From Hysterangium stoloniferum (taxonomy: Eukaryota > Basidiomycota > Agaricomycetes > Hysterangiales > Hysterangiaceae): a stretch of DNA of 64,000 nucleotides. This document shows, one piece after another, positions 35,326-46,351 of the stretch. Under the pieces are notes generated by a model. That model had not been told where the DNA came from. It saw only the letters and a list, made by a program, of their open reading frames with translations, and made no database searches. Where the stretch lies: NCBI GenBank assembly GCA_015178975.1, contig WHVD01000003.1, positions 310,001 through 374,000 of the forward strand, given 5' to 3'. The translations under genes and the position numbers were made by a program. Each line of letters starts with the position of its first letter. Positions within the stretch are counted from its first letter, which is position 1.

Positions 35326-37042
35326 ATGTACAGGAGTGCGCTGTCTCCCTTTAGAAATTTGTTCACGCCATTGAGCGTGCGATATGCATCGTCGGTGAGT
35401 GATATTGTGTTTGGCAGTGACTCAGATTTATTACGACGCGTTTTGTTCAGCACCCTTCATCGACATATGTTAATGCGACACATGTTGTACAACCGACCTC
35501 GATACCACCTGTTCAAGAACAGATAATTAGCACGGCGCGAACAAATGTCTTGCCTGTCTATGCACGGCCAGACAACATCGTAATGAGCCACGCCGAGGGT
35601 TCTTACATGACCTCCGTCAGTGGGCTAAAATACTTAGACTTTTCAGCTGGTATTGCTGTGAACGCATTGGGACATGCAGACAAGGAGTTCTTGCAGGTCC
35701 GTCTGTGGTGCCCCCTGTATCTTCAGTCACCAATTCTCATACTATGCACTATATAGGAACTCATCAAACAGGCGGGCCAGCTGATTCATGCAAGCAATGT
35801 ATACCATAACAAGTACCGTGCTTCCGATATATGCAGACATGAGAAGCACCCACCTGACGTTGGCATCACAGACACGCAGCGAAACTTGCTGAGCTGCTCG
35901 TGGAGCTAACGCAAAAGGAAGGTGGACTCGGCTGGGCGCCCTCGTCTGGCAGTGCTGGGCCTGGTGGCGCCAAAGTCTTTTTTAGCAACTCCGGGACGGA
36001 GGCGAATGAGGGAGCCCTGAAGATTGCACGTATGGCAGGCAAGAAGAGGTGGTCAGCAAAGACAGGTCAGGAATGGGACACCGCTGGGGCCAAGTGCAAC
36101 AAGTATCGGATCGCCTGCTTTGAGAGAGGCTTCCACGGTCGTAGCATGGGTGCACTTAGTGTTACGACAAATAAAAAATACCAGGCCCCGTTCGAACCAC
36201 TCTTGCCTGGGGTGGATGTGGGACGACTAAACGATATAGATGGTGTCAAGAAACTTATTACAGATGAGACATGTGCGGTTATCGTTGAACCTATTCAAGG
36301 GGAGGGAGGCGTCCATGTCGCTGAGATAGAATGGCTCCGGAGCATTAGAAAAAGATGCGACGAGACCGGGGCTGTGCTAATCTTTGATGAGATTCAGGTA
36401 AATACCAACCTCCTGATTTGAGAACACATTACTTAGGGTGGCTTCCGTTGGGAACAGTGTGGGTTATATCGAACAGGATACTTGTGGGCACATAGTCAGT
36501 ATCCAGTGGATTGCCATCCAGATATGATAACTATGGCGAAGCCATTGGCCAACGGATATCCAATCGGAGCGGTGTTGATGCGGGATAGTGTTGGACAATA
36601 CATGACAGCCGGTACGAGAAAGTGCAGGGTAATAAATAGGAGGCTCACACAGCGATGATCAGGAACCCACGGGACGACATTCGGTGGATCCCCTTTGGCT
36701 TGTGCATTAGGAACACATGTCCTAACTCGACTGTCGCACTCTGGATTCAGGGAAAATGTACGTGGTACCGGAGAGCATTTACAAGGACGACTGCGGATGC
36801 TCCCGGAATGGTTTCCCAATTTAGTGGGACAAGGAGGGGTCCGAGGACGAGGACTTATAATAGGAATACCATTTTTGGACAGCAAATCACCCGGACGACT
36901 TGTTGAACTTGCACGGGAGAGAGGCGTGCTTCTGTTAACGGCGGGGACGGACGCAGTACGACTAGTCCCTAGCCTGAATGTGAGCCGAGACGATGTGGAC
37001 AAGGCGGTGGATGTGATCGAGAGTTGCCTGGGATTGATGTAG
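35326..37042 (+). CDS. ARG8: Acetylornithine aminotransferase, mitochondrial
   Basis: The N-terminus MYRSALSPFRNLFTPLSVRY is a good mitochondrial presequence. The class-III aminotransferase core follows: LPVYARPDNIVMSHAEGSYM, YLDFSAGIAVNALGHADKEF, KVFFSNSGTEANEGALKIAR, ERGFHGRSMGALSVT, EPIQGEGGVHVAE, LIFDEIQ-CGLYRTGYLWAH, and MAKPLANGYPIGAVLM with the PLP lysine. The C-terminal domain has THGTTFGGSPLACALGTHVL and VRLVPSLNVSRDDVDKAVDV, ending at 37042. The enzyme converts N-acetylglutamate semialdehyde to N-acetylornithine in arginine synthesis. The acceptor before CGLYRTG is the CAG ending at about 36459, not the first AG. Other omega-aminotransferases are related, but the YARPDNIV block favours Arg8. 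Confidence 0.92.
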
Positions 37043-37084
37043 CCAGCTCGCTTGTTGATTAGTCATGCTTAATCATACTATAAG

Positions 37085-37135
37085 CCAATCGGAGTTTGGC
37101 TATTTGACGAAGGGTGTAATAATTCGCCTATATAG
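37085..37135 (+). promoter_or_regulatory. CCAAT motif and TATA box of HEM1
   Basis: CCAAT lies at 37085-37089 and CTATATAG at 37128-37135, 54 bp before the HEM1 ATG. CCAAT is the binding core of the Hap2/3/5 complex, which regulates haem synthesis in yeast. Its use here is inferred from position. Confidence 0.45.
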
Positions 37136-37188
37136 CTCTGTGCAAAACAAACTCTGAAAATCCCTTCAACACCACCCACCGTTCAACG

Positions 37189-39264
37189 ATGGACAGACTC
37201 TCTTCCCTCGCAAAGTTTAAATCTGCTTGCCCCTTCTTGGGCCGCACTAAGACTACTACCCTCCGCACTCTCGCAACTTCTGCTTCCCCAAGGCTTCCCT
37301 CCCTCTCTCTTCTCACTGAGAAGGCTACGGAATGTCCGGTCATGGGTCCTGCCCTAGCTTTGCGCTCGTCCCAGATGGCACAGAGCGCAAGGTCCTATGC
37401 CAGCCTGGCAAACGGCGCCGACCTAGACAGCTTTCACCAGCGCCAAGGCATATTCCCAATGCCAACAGGTGCCGAGAGTGTATGCCCCCATGCAAAGGCA
37501 GGCGCAGAAGCTGCTCGCAAGGCTGCAGAGCTCGCAAAGATGGTCAATAGAAGACGTGCGAAGGTTGCCACTGCCCCAGCAGTACCCACCGTTCTCGCCA
37601 CACCCAAGGTCAGCTTCAACTATGAGGCCTTTTATGACACGGAGCTCCAGAGGAAGCACCAGGACAAGAGCTACCGCTACTTCAATAATATAAACCGTCT
37701 TGCCGCAAAGTTCCCAGTTGCGCATACCGGCAGTGTCAAAGAAGAAGTCGACGTGTGGTGCTCCAATGACTATCTCGGTATGAGCAAGAATCCAGTTGTG
37801 CTCGAGACCATGCAGTACGTTCCCGTTTTTCTTTCATTGACCATTAACTTACCTATCCTTACAGTCGCACTCTTAACAAATACGGTGCGGGCGCAGGTGG
37901 TACTCGCAATATTGCGGGCAATGGTGCAACCCATCTTGCCCTCGAAGAAGAGCTTGCATCTCTTCACAAGAAGCCTTCCGCCTTGGTTTTCTCGTCTTGC
38001 TATGTCGCAAATGACGCCACCTTATCCACCCTCGGCTCCAAACTTCCCGGCTGCGTTATCTTTTCTGATAATATGAATCATGCCTCTATGATTCAAGGCA
38101 TGAGAAATTCCCGCGCTCCCAAAGTCATTTTTAAACACAACGACATGAAAGATCTCGAGGCTAAGCTCAAACAATATCCCAAGACAACACCGAAGATAAT
38201 TGCTTTTGAGAGCGTGTATTCCATGTGCGGGAGCGTCGGCCCCATTGCGGAAATTTGTGATTTGGCTGAAGAATACGGTGCCATTACGTTCCTCGATGAA
38301 GTGAGTTGGACATTTGGCATTTCAATTTCGTTCAACAAATTAACACTGAAAATTCCAGGTTCACGCCGTTGGAATGTACGGACCGCGTGGCGCCGGTGTC
38401 GCTGAGCATCTCGACTTTGAAGCTCATCTACGCGCCGGCGAATCAACAAAAGCTATTAAAGGCTCTGTCATGGACCGAGTTGATATCATCACCGGCACTC
38501 TTGGTAAAGCATACGGCATCGTGGGCGGTTACATTGCAGGCTCCACCAACCTCGTCGACACCGTTCGCTCTTACGCTCCCGGCTTCATTTTCACCACTTC
38601 CATTCCTCCCGCTGTCGCTGCTGGCGCAACTGCTAGTATCGTATACCAGAAGAGGTATATGGGTGACCGCAGGTTGCAACAAATTAACACTCGCGAACTT
38701 AAACGCCGCTTTGATGCTATGGATATTCCTGTCGTTCCTGGCCCCTCGCATATTGTTCCTGTTCTTGTTGGCGATGCCGCCCTCGCAAAAGCCGCATCTG
38801 ATTCCCTGCTCACCGATCACGGCATCTATGTCCAAAGCATCAATTATCCCACGGTCGCTGTTGGTGAAGAACGTCTCCGCATTACCCCCACGCCTGGCCA
38901 CACCGCAGAACAGTTGTCGCATCTCCTCCGCGCTACCAACGAGGTTTTCGACCGTTTTGGCATCCGTCGTAAGAGTGAGTGGGAGAAGCTCGGTGGGCGT
39001 GCTGGTGTAGGCATGGACGGCCCCAAAGTCGAACCTGTCTGGAAAGATGAGCACCTCGGAATTACTGACGGAACTGCACCTAAACCTCTCGCGAAAGGTG
39101 CCAAGAGCGTTCTGGACGTTAAGGCTGTTAGGCAGGCGCAGAATCAGATCGATGAACTCTTGGACAGTACCACGAGAGCCGCTCTTGCTAATGGACAGTT
39201 GAGTACGGGATTGTTCAACCCAACTGCGATGCACGTTCCTAAGGCTATCACTGCGGCCGCTTGA
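37189..39264 (+). CDS. HEM1: 5-aminolevulinate synthase, mitochondrial
   Basis: Exons are 37189 to about 37815, about 37865-38300 and about 38359-39264. This PLP enzyme condenses glycine and succinyl-CoA, the first step of haem synthesis, in the mitochondrial matrix. The N-terminus [20 protein letters not shown] is a presequence. Core blocks are [111 protein letters not shown], and [18 protein letters not shown] with the PLP lysine. Three Cys-Pro pairs at residues 14, 49 and 99 match haem regulatory motifs, which in other ALA synthases mediate feedback on import or stability. The family-typical fungal C-terminal extension is present. Confidence 0.96.
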
Positions 39265-39590
39265 ATTGAGTCATTTGAGGCTGCCGATGTAGAGTTTTTT
39301 TTGAAATTTTGTAGTGATTTATACGGATTAGAGGATGATTTTTTTCCGTAGTTGGTTGGTAGATTGAAATACATTCTTTTTTTGACCATTATCTCTTGCT
39401 GTTTATAATAAATTCTCGGGAAAAGACAATCGAGGATACTGTTGATTGATACAACGCACGTTCAGCGCCTCGCGCTTCTCCTGTACTTTCACAGGTACAC
39501 TGCCTGTCAACTGCACAAAGTTTCTCTTTACTCCTCACGACTCAAAACGACTCATTTCTCTCCCTTCAAAACTAACTACGTATTGTACAC
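39265..39590. other. HEM1 3' region and promoter of the C2 gene
   Basis: This 326-bp spacer has T-runs after the HEM1 stop and then a C/T-rich leader before 39591. No gene is seen. Confidence 0.5.
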
Positions 39591-42131
39591 ATGCCACCGC
39601 CATCAAGAGAGCTGGGTACTTTGATTGTCGTGATCCTCAAAGCGGCAAGTCCTGCAGCCACTTCTTTTTTTAATCATTAGTCCTACTTAACAATGTTTTG
39701 AACCACAGCGTAACCTCCCAAACAAACGGCATATTGGCAAACAAGATCCATACTGCTCTGTGCGGCTGAACGGTGAGACAAGACGCACAAAGGCGGTCAA
39801 ACGCGGGGGGCAACACCCCGAATGGGACGAGGAAGTGCGTTTTACCATCCTGGAGGAGGTGGTCGAGGAGCCACCGCCCCCTCCTCCCAAGGATGGAGAA
39901 CAAGAAGTGGTGAAGGAGAAGGAAAAGGAGAAAGGAAAACGAAAGATCAAGGGAGGAACCCAGATGCAGCTCATGTGTTACGCGGACGATCCCAAGGACC
40001 CTGATCTAATTGGGGAGACAATGGTTGATCTCACAGAGGCGTTAACAAAGGGCGAGACGGACGGTAGGTAACCTTTTTTACACCAGTCATGGCTTTTGGG
40101 TTTAATTAATGGATCCTTGGTAGAGTGGTTCACCCTGATGAACAAGGACAAGTACTGCGGAGAAGTCTTCTTGGAGCTTACATTCTGGTCTAATGTACGT
40201 ATATATCATGCGACGCAGGTATAATACTCTAACATATCTCTTTCCTTCCACTAAGGAAAAACCGCCCGAAAAACGCCCTGTGCCGGAGGCATCCGCCCTC
40301 CATCCACAGTATGGCGGTCCTGGCTCCTTTACGCCATCAGCCGAACTTCCCGCCTCTTTAAAATTAGGAAACGGCAGAGCTAGTGCGACTCCTAGTCCAT
40401 CGAGAATTCCGGTGGGGAGCATGGATACAGCCGTGCCGCATTCCTTGCGGCCTTCGGGGTCGCTGGCGTCAATTAATCTGTACAAGGCTCCGTATGAGAG
40501 GCAAGGGAGGTACAGTGATGTGGACCAACTGTCGAATAGCGTGTCCGAATTGAGCGTGGGGAGTTTGCAGAGAAGAGAGAGTTTCCCAGTATGTTATTTC
40601 GCTTATGGACCCGATTTCGATGTTCATTTTTCTTTTCTCATTTGATCTTCAGCCCAACCACAATGCAGTCTCGGAGTTTGGATACACAGGGGGGTCTCTG
40701 CGGCATAACTCTGGATCGTATTCAACCATTTCTTCTTCTGGATCGCTCTCGTCTATGCACAGTATGCAGTCTTCTACTGGTCGGATACCGCATGGTCAAC
40801 ATCGCAACTCACTTTCGTCTTTGCCTGAAGGATCTGTCCACGAAGATCATCGTCGGTCTGATTCATTCTCTCATTATGACGGTGGTTATACACAGCCACC
40901 AGTTGATCCATACTCAGTTGAGGGTCCTGGTGGATTCCCCGTGCCCTTGCGGACAGCTTCAGCGACATCTATGCATGCTCTTCATCCGTCAATCAGTCAA
41001 ACATATGGGCACAGCGAGCCGTCATTTCAAGAATTTTCTTACCCCGACAGCGGTTATGATGCCTCATTTTCGCCATACCCGCCGAACGACATACCACCGC
41101 CTTCACGCACCCCTGTTCCTTACCATTATGGCACGTCGCAGCCCACGATGTCGTCAGGCTTTGTAGCACCTCAGCCGACCTCTTCTGCAGCGGGCTTCCA
41201 TCCCGCACAATCGCCCCCACCACAACCAACATCCTCTGCGATGAGCTTTCATCACCCTCAAGCACCTCAACAGCAATATCCACCGGCTCCATCACAGACG
41301 CCGTTCCCCTATCCTTCTTACTCTGCCTCGCCTGCGTCTTATCCTCCCACTGATCCGTCGCTATCGCCTCCACAGCATTATCCTTCACAGGGAACCCCTT
41401 CTCCGCCACACCACCACCAACAACCACCTCCAAATGCTTATCAACAGCTGCAGCCAAACGGACCACCTCCATCTGGTTCGCGCCCTTTGCCTACACCGCA
41501 GCCCCGGCTAGACCAAATCGCTCCATCAGGCTTTGTCACTCCTCCAGCGTCCACTCCTGCCCCTCCCGGTTTTCCGAGTGCAATGCCATTCCAGGCGCCT
41601 GGTCCCCCTCCACCTCATCCTCGGCGAGGAAGTTCATTGCCACCGACACCTACAAAGACGCCATCACTGAGTTACCCCCCACCTCCTCCACCACCCCTTC
41701 AAAATGAAATACAATCGCATGTGGGTATACCATTTCCTCCACCTCCACCTCCACCCCCTCCATCACAATATCAAGGGGCCCTTTCGCATAATTCCCAGCA
41801 ACAAACTTCTCCCCAACCGCATGTGTATGGGTCACAGCCTCCTCAGTCGCCACACACACCCGTTCAATCTCACGCCTATGGGTCCCAATCACCACAAAGT
41901 CATAATTATTATCCATCTCAGCCACCCCCCCCACCCCCAATCCAGCAATCTCAATCTCATGCGCAGTGGACTCCCCCTCCCCCTCCGCCGCCACTTCACA
42001 ATGCATCTGGATTTTCCAGCCCTTCACATACATCTCAATCTAACTATTCATCGCAGCCACCACCTCCCCCACAGCAGTATTACCAAAATGCACCAACTGG
42101 CTCTCCCTCTCAGCAATATGGATGGCAATAG
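39591..42131 (+). CDS. C2-domain, proline-rich protein (Inn1/Fic1-like ingression protein)
   Basis: Exon 1 (39591-39644) encodes MPPPSRELGTLIVVILKA and joins at 39709 to RNLPNKRHIGKQDPYCSVRL, the start of a C2 domain. It continues GGQHPEWDEEVRFTI, LMCYADDPKDPDLIGETMVD, and EWFTLMNKDKYCGEVFLELT. A charged insert (KEKEKEKGKRKIKGG) interrupts the C2 loops. The rest, over 500 residues, is Ser/Pro/Gln-rich with many PPPPPP and PxxP tracts. This layout, an N-terminal C2 and a long PxxP tail, matches Inn1/Fic1, which couple the cytokinetic ring to septum synthesis through SH3 partners such as Cyk3 and Hof1/Cdc15. The first intron is GC-AG. The tail is low-complexity, so exact exon ends near 40590-40652 are less certain. 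Confidence 0.85.
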
Positions 42132-42323
42132 TAATAACGTAATTAATCTTGGAAAGATATCTTAGAATACTCCAACACTCATACATCCGCAGACCCGACA
42201 TTTAGTCCCTTAGCTAATCGTGCGGACATGTAGTTAAATCTCTTGTTTCATAGCATGAAATGGTACAGGAGAGTGAAAGAATTTGTATTTGAACATAATT
42301 GGTTAAATATTTCTCGGGGGAGG

Positions 42324-42873
42324 TCAACTCTCGTCCCTTCTAGCAGAGATCCATTTCGCTATTTCTGGCTCTGTGGGCACTTTTCCTTCTCGTGCGAGAT
42401 CTATACGAGCTTGACGGCGAATACGCTCCTCTGCCATTCTATGCGCCACCTCGTGTGCAAGTAACGCCCTATCTGCCCCAACTACTAATCCGAAGATAGT
42501 GCCTGTGAATGATGTAAATAAATAATAAGACGGGCTACCAGTAATCTCCAGGACGGAATTAACCTACATGCTGAGACTAAAAACCCTTTGAAAGCTAGCG
42601 TTTGACGCCTCAGGACAGATGATCAATTTCATATATTAACTCGGGATGATGGCGTGTAGATTCACCGAAACATAGGCCATGTATGATGCGCAATAGTCGC
42701 TAGGGTCAGTCCGAAAAATGTGGCTTTAACCGCCGCCTGTCAGCAAAGTAAACGGCTTTTAATATCCCCAGCCTAAACTGATATGTGTACCCAGAGGTGC
42801 TAACCAGGGTTCCTGATCGTATTTGGAGATCATGGGCTTTATTTGCCTGTTCCTCTCGTCGTCTACGTTCCAT
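42324..42873 (-). CDS. Small membrane protein, Rcf2/HIG1-like (119 aa)
   Basis: The spliced model is 42805-42873, 42666-42736, 42568-42608 and 42324-42502, giving 119 residues. It reads MERRRREEQANKAHDLQIRS, then two likely membrane segments: AAVKATFFGLTLATIAHHTW and FKGFLVSACTIFGLVVGADR. The charged tail is HRMAEERIRRQARIDLAREG, ending SARRDES. The pattern of two short helices joined by a basic RRQTLAFK turn, then a GADRALLxHE stretch, resembles the N-terminal half of respiratory supercomplex factor Rcf2 and related HIG1-type proteins; this is from memory and moderate. An alternative first exon starting at 42938 could splice to the GAA CAG codons and replace the first residues. Confidence 0.68.
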
Positions 42874-43861
42874 ATGGGAGGAGAACCCAGGGCTGGGAGA
42901 AAAACACGTACCAAACTTGAAGCCGGACCCCACAACATCCTAATTAAAGACGCGTCACGTCACGATCGTCATTAAGTGTGACATCTCGCGAATTTCAAGT
43001 ACACGCTTAGTTTACATGCGAGTGATTTTCATCGCGTAAACGGTCCCGATTAATGGTAGATGGCGACTCTTACGTGGTGGAGTTTCGTCAAATAACTTCG
43101 AAAAGCTGCAGATACGTTTCATGCCAGGTGAGTAAGCTGACCCCGGACACTAAGGGCAGGCCCATGCATGCATCATGCGTGCAAACCCTTGTCTGTCCAA
43201 TAAAGTAGCGCCATATTTTGGTAGGGCGGACATCTGTAGACAACTCTGTCGTTGCTCTAACGACAGGAAGTTCCAAATCAGAAGTACTAGACCATGCCTT
43301 TGGTTCGGCAGCCTGTCGTTGAAATGGGATATAGAAATGACACGGCTCAGGCTGTTGACCTCAAGGGCTTCGCAGATACGAGTCACCAGCGCGGGGACTG
43401 AGATCCCCCCGTACGTGAATATACCAAGACGTCACTGTCAAAGTACTACTGTTTGATATAAGATGTCCAAAGGCATGTGAATGCATGTAGGCAGTAGTAC
43501 TACTCATGCACCGCCATCATAACCTTTGTTTGGCTAGTTTTTGATGAGTGGCATCCATCGACACTGACGTGCCGCGAACATTAAGTTGCACGCACGACTC
43601 GGACCGCCTGAAACAATATGAGTTTCAACTTTCGGACAAACCACGGTGTTTTTCTCTGGGAAGTCAGTTTTACAAAAAGACAAACAGGGTGTTTGCTGCT
43701 CATGTTCGCTCGATGACCTAATGTGTAGCGAATAATACTGATATATTTGGTATTCATACGATTACACTATAACTTGGTCTAAGCGACGCAAGAAAACGTT
43801 GATTCAGGAACAGATAGGCCAACTTTGGATATAACTCCTTTGCGCACCGATACTGCTTGCC
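42874..43861. other. About 1-kb intergenic region, no gene recognised
   Basis: This holds the promoter of the minus-strand Rcf2-like gene and the 3' UTR of the first aminopeptidase. Short CATGCATG-type palindromes occur near 43163-43173. Open frames here carry no known motif. Confidence 0.55.
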
Positions 43862-45753
43862 TTACTTCTTCTCCCATTCTCCGAGCTCAACGGCAAAGCC
43901 AACCGCCAATTTGGAAAATTCCAGCATGTGACTGAAACTGAATTCAGGCGAGACATCGATGGTACTGGTGGAAAATATTTGTAAGTATGAGTCACGCTTT
44001 AAAAGAGATCGTACGCACTCCCGGCCGGAGTGGATATTCTTATTATCATTTTCAAATGCACTTTCTCTAAAGAGCCAAGGGAATCAGCGAATGTGGATCG
44101 TGAAGGCATATAAAAATAGTTTACATCGCAAATGCACTCGGGTATCCAGCCTTACGCCAGCTGGCACTGGGATTTTATTTGTAAGACAATTTTCACTTCT
44201 GAAAGGTAGGACATACTGGTCTGAACATGCATAGCCACATTTGGTCTCGACATATGGGATGTCAAGGTAAGCGTCGACATACTCTCCGATCGTCTTCGTA
44301 AGACTATATTGCTATGAGATTCGAGTGGAATGTTTAGAAAAATGATTCACCTGGGATCAACATAATCCACAACAAGCCCTATCACATAATCAGAAGATGC
44401 CACATGAATTTTGAGTCATTACTGACCGACTTCTTCACGGGTTCCTTTCTTCACCCATGCTGTCATATCCATCTCCAATAATAGTCAGGATATTATTAGG
44501 GCGATATAAATGAGGTACGGTCATTACCTGGATCATAGCAATGACATTGGTCCCCTTTGACTTGTAGTTCTGAGCGATGGCTTGGGAACCAAGAAGACCA
44601 CCCTCCTGATAGCATGTTAGCGATTGTAAAAACCTCCCTTTTAGCAGTATACCTCGGCAGAATACCAGTGAAATTCGACTGTTTTATTCGGCCGGAAGCC
44701 CGCGGCGACCAACCCTCTGTATGCTTCCAGTATTGTCACAGAGCCAGAACCATCGTCGTCCGCTCCTGGGGCACTGAACCACGGGATCAAATTGGTGCTG
44801 GAGTAGAAAGTACGTCAATAAAATACAAGCAATCCGAATGTACGTAAATGCCAAACCTGTCTTGGTGAGCTCCAAGAACAACAATCTCATCACTCGCTGA
44901 AGTACCGGGAATGGACACAATGATGGAAGATTGAGACCAGGAGTGAGTAAATTCCTCGATGGATATCGCATCGCGAAGCTCTGCAGATGCAAACTCTGCA
45001 GTAATCTAGTCCGACTTGATAAGATGTACCGGAATTGGTCAGGTTACGAACCTCTTTGATACGGCTATATAGCCATTTCTGACTCTGCAGGCCCGTCTAT
45101 CGGTACTTGTGTGTAAATATGGCCAATCTCTGAGCAAAGAGAAATGCCTACTTCACTGCGATAATCTGAAACAGATAGAAATAAGGCAGGTGATCATGAC
45201 AAAAGTTGCAATACTCACACCTATTGTAGAAACTAGAAAACTTTTCAAGATTCGCTCTGGGTCCATCAGTCGACAAGGTCTTAATGACTCCTTGAACCGT
45301 GCTATTGAGGCTAGCCGGTTTGTATGTAGCTGGGATGTTGCATGTCAGCCATTCACAGTATATTTATATAAATCGTTGTCTGTACGAGATGACGGCGAAA
45401 AGTCAGACGTGTTCAACTCCGGGGTCTCCGTGCTGCCCAGATGCTGGTATCAGGTAGTTCATGGCACTAGTGATAGCAACTAACATGTCAAAGAACTTGA
45501 CTCCCCGTGCCTTAGTCTGAATCTTCTCCCACTCAGTCATCCAAACCTCGGAACCGTCTTCAAATTGAAGCAGCCTTTGTTCATCGAGATTAAACTGCGG
45601 GTGCGCGTCGGCCAGCTGTGAAAGGGACATCTGAGCGTCCACCGACTCTGAGAGGGGCACCTGAGCGTCCGCCGACGCTGCATGGTTAATAGGATTCGCA
45701 AAGGCTTTAAGTGCCAATGGCAGCAGAGCAAAGTGAAGCGGGTTGAACTTCAT
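43862..45753 (-). CDS. Secreted M28 leucine aminopeptidase, copy 1
   Basis: The N-terminus [20 protein letters not shown] is a signal peptide, followed by a propeptide with [20 protein letters not shown]. The peptidase core, spliced from many short exons, contains [77 protein letters not shown] and [20 protein letters not shown], ending LGEWEKK. The zinc ligands H, D, E, D and H and the catalytic Glu of M28 (AEE) are all present once introns are removed. The enzyme would release N-terminal residues from peptides outside the cell. A close paralogue follows at 46352-48230 in the same orientation. A TATA box lies 51 bp upstream of the ATG. Confidence 0.93.
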
Positions 45754-46351
45754 GTTTCGTAGTGTCGCTGTGATGGCACAAGAGTACGTATGCTTTCCTT
45801 ATGTATTTATAATGAAATGCCGGCTCTAGGGCCCGGAACCATCGCGTTGGCCATCGCTGGTCGCGCCTACCACCGAGTCGTGGAATCTGTCACACCATCA
45901 ACCTCACAAGATCTTTGGTTAATGCACTAAAATGTACAAGTCCTGCTTTGTATCTGAATTTCCTAATAATATAACGAGATTTTTTATTGTCGTGTCAAAC
46001 TACATCTCATTCCACCAATAGGAGATTTGCCTTAGTATGCTAGTACTCGGACAGTTGCCCAGAACGATGCTTTCAGTTTTACTTGACCGTTACCCCCTCC
46101 CCTCCCTTTCCTCGCAACTGCACACATGCAGCTGCTGTACTTTCAGAAACGTCCTATCCCATTTAGGTCACCACCCAAAAATGCATGGCTGTCACTCCAA
46201 TATCTGACATCCATACATTATAGTTAGCCACGAGAAGAACAACTGTCCTCATAGGTATTGTGCCAAAAATACTCTTTCTACACCAGGGAGCGAATTGACG
46301 GGAATAAAACCTATCTGGAGTCTAGGATAACAGACACTTATCTAATACCTT
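45754..46351. other. Spacer between tandem aminopeptidase genes
   Basis: This 598-bp spacer holds the promoter of copy 1 and the 3' UTR of copy 2. No gene is seen. Confidence 0.6.
45804..45811 (-). promoter_or_regulatory. TATA box of aminopeptidase copy 1
   Basis: TATAAATA on the minus strand lies 51 bp upstream of the ATG at 45753. Secreted hydrolase genes often have such strong inducible promoters. Confidence 0.55.

Noticed and set aside
38443-39234. A 263-codon antisense frame inside HEM1
   Set aside because: It is a shadow of the well-conserved ALA synthase coding strand with no family match.
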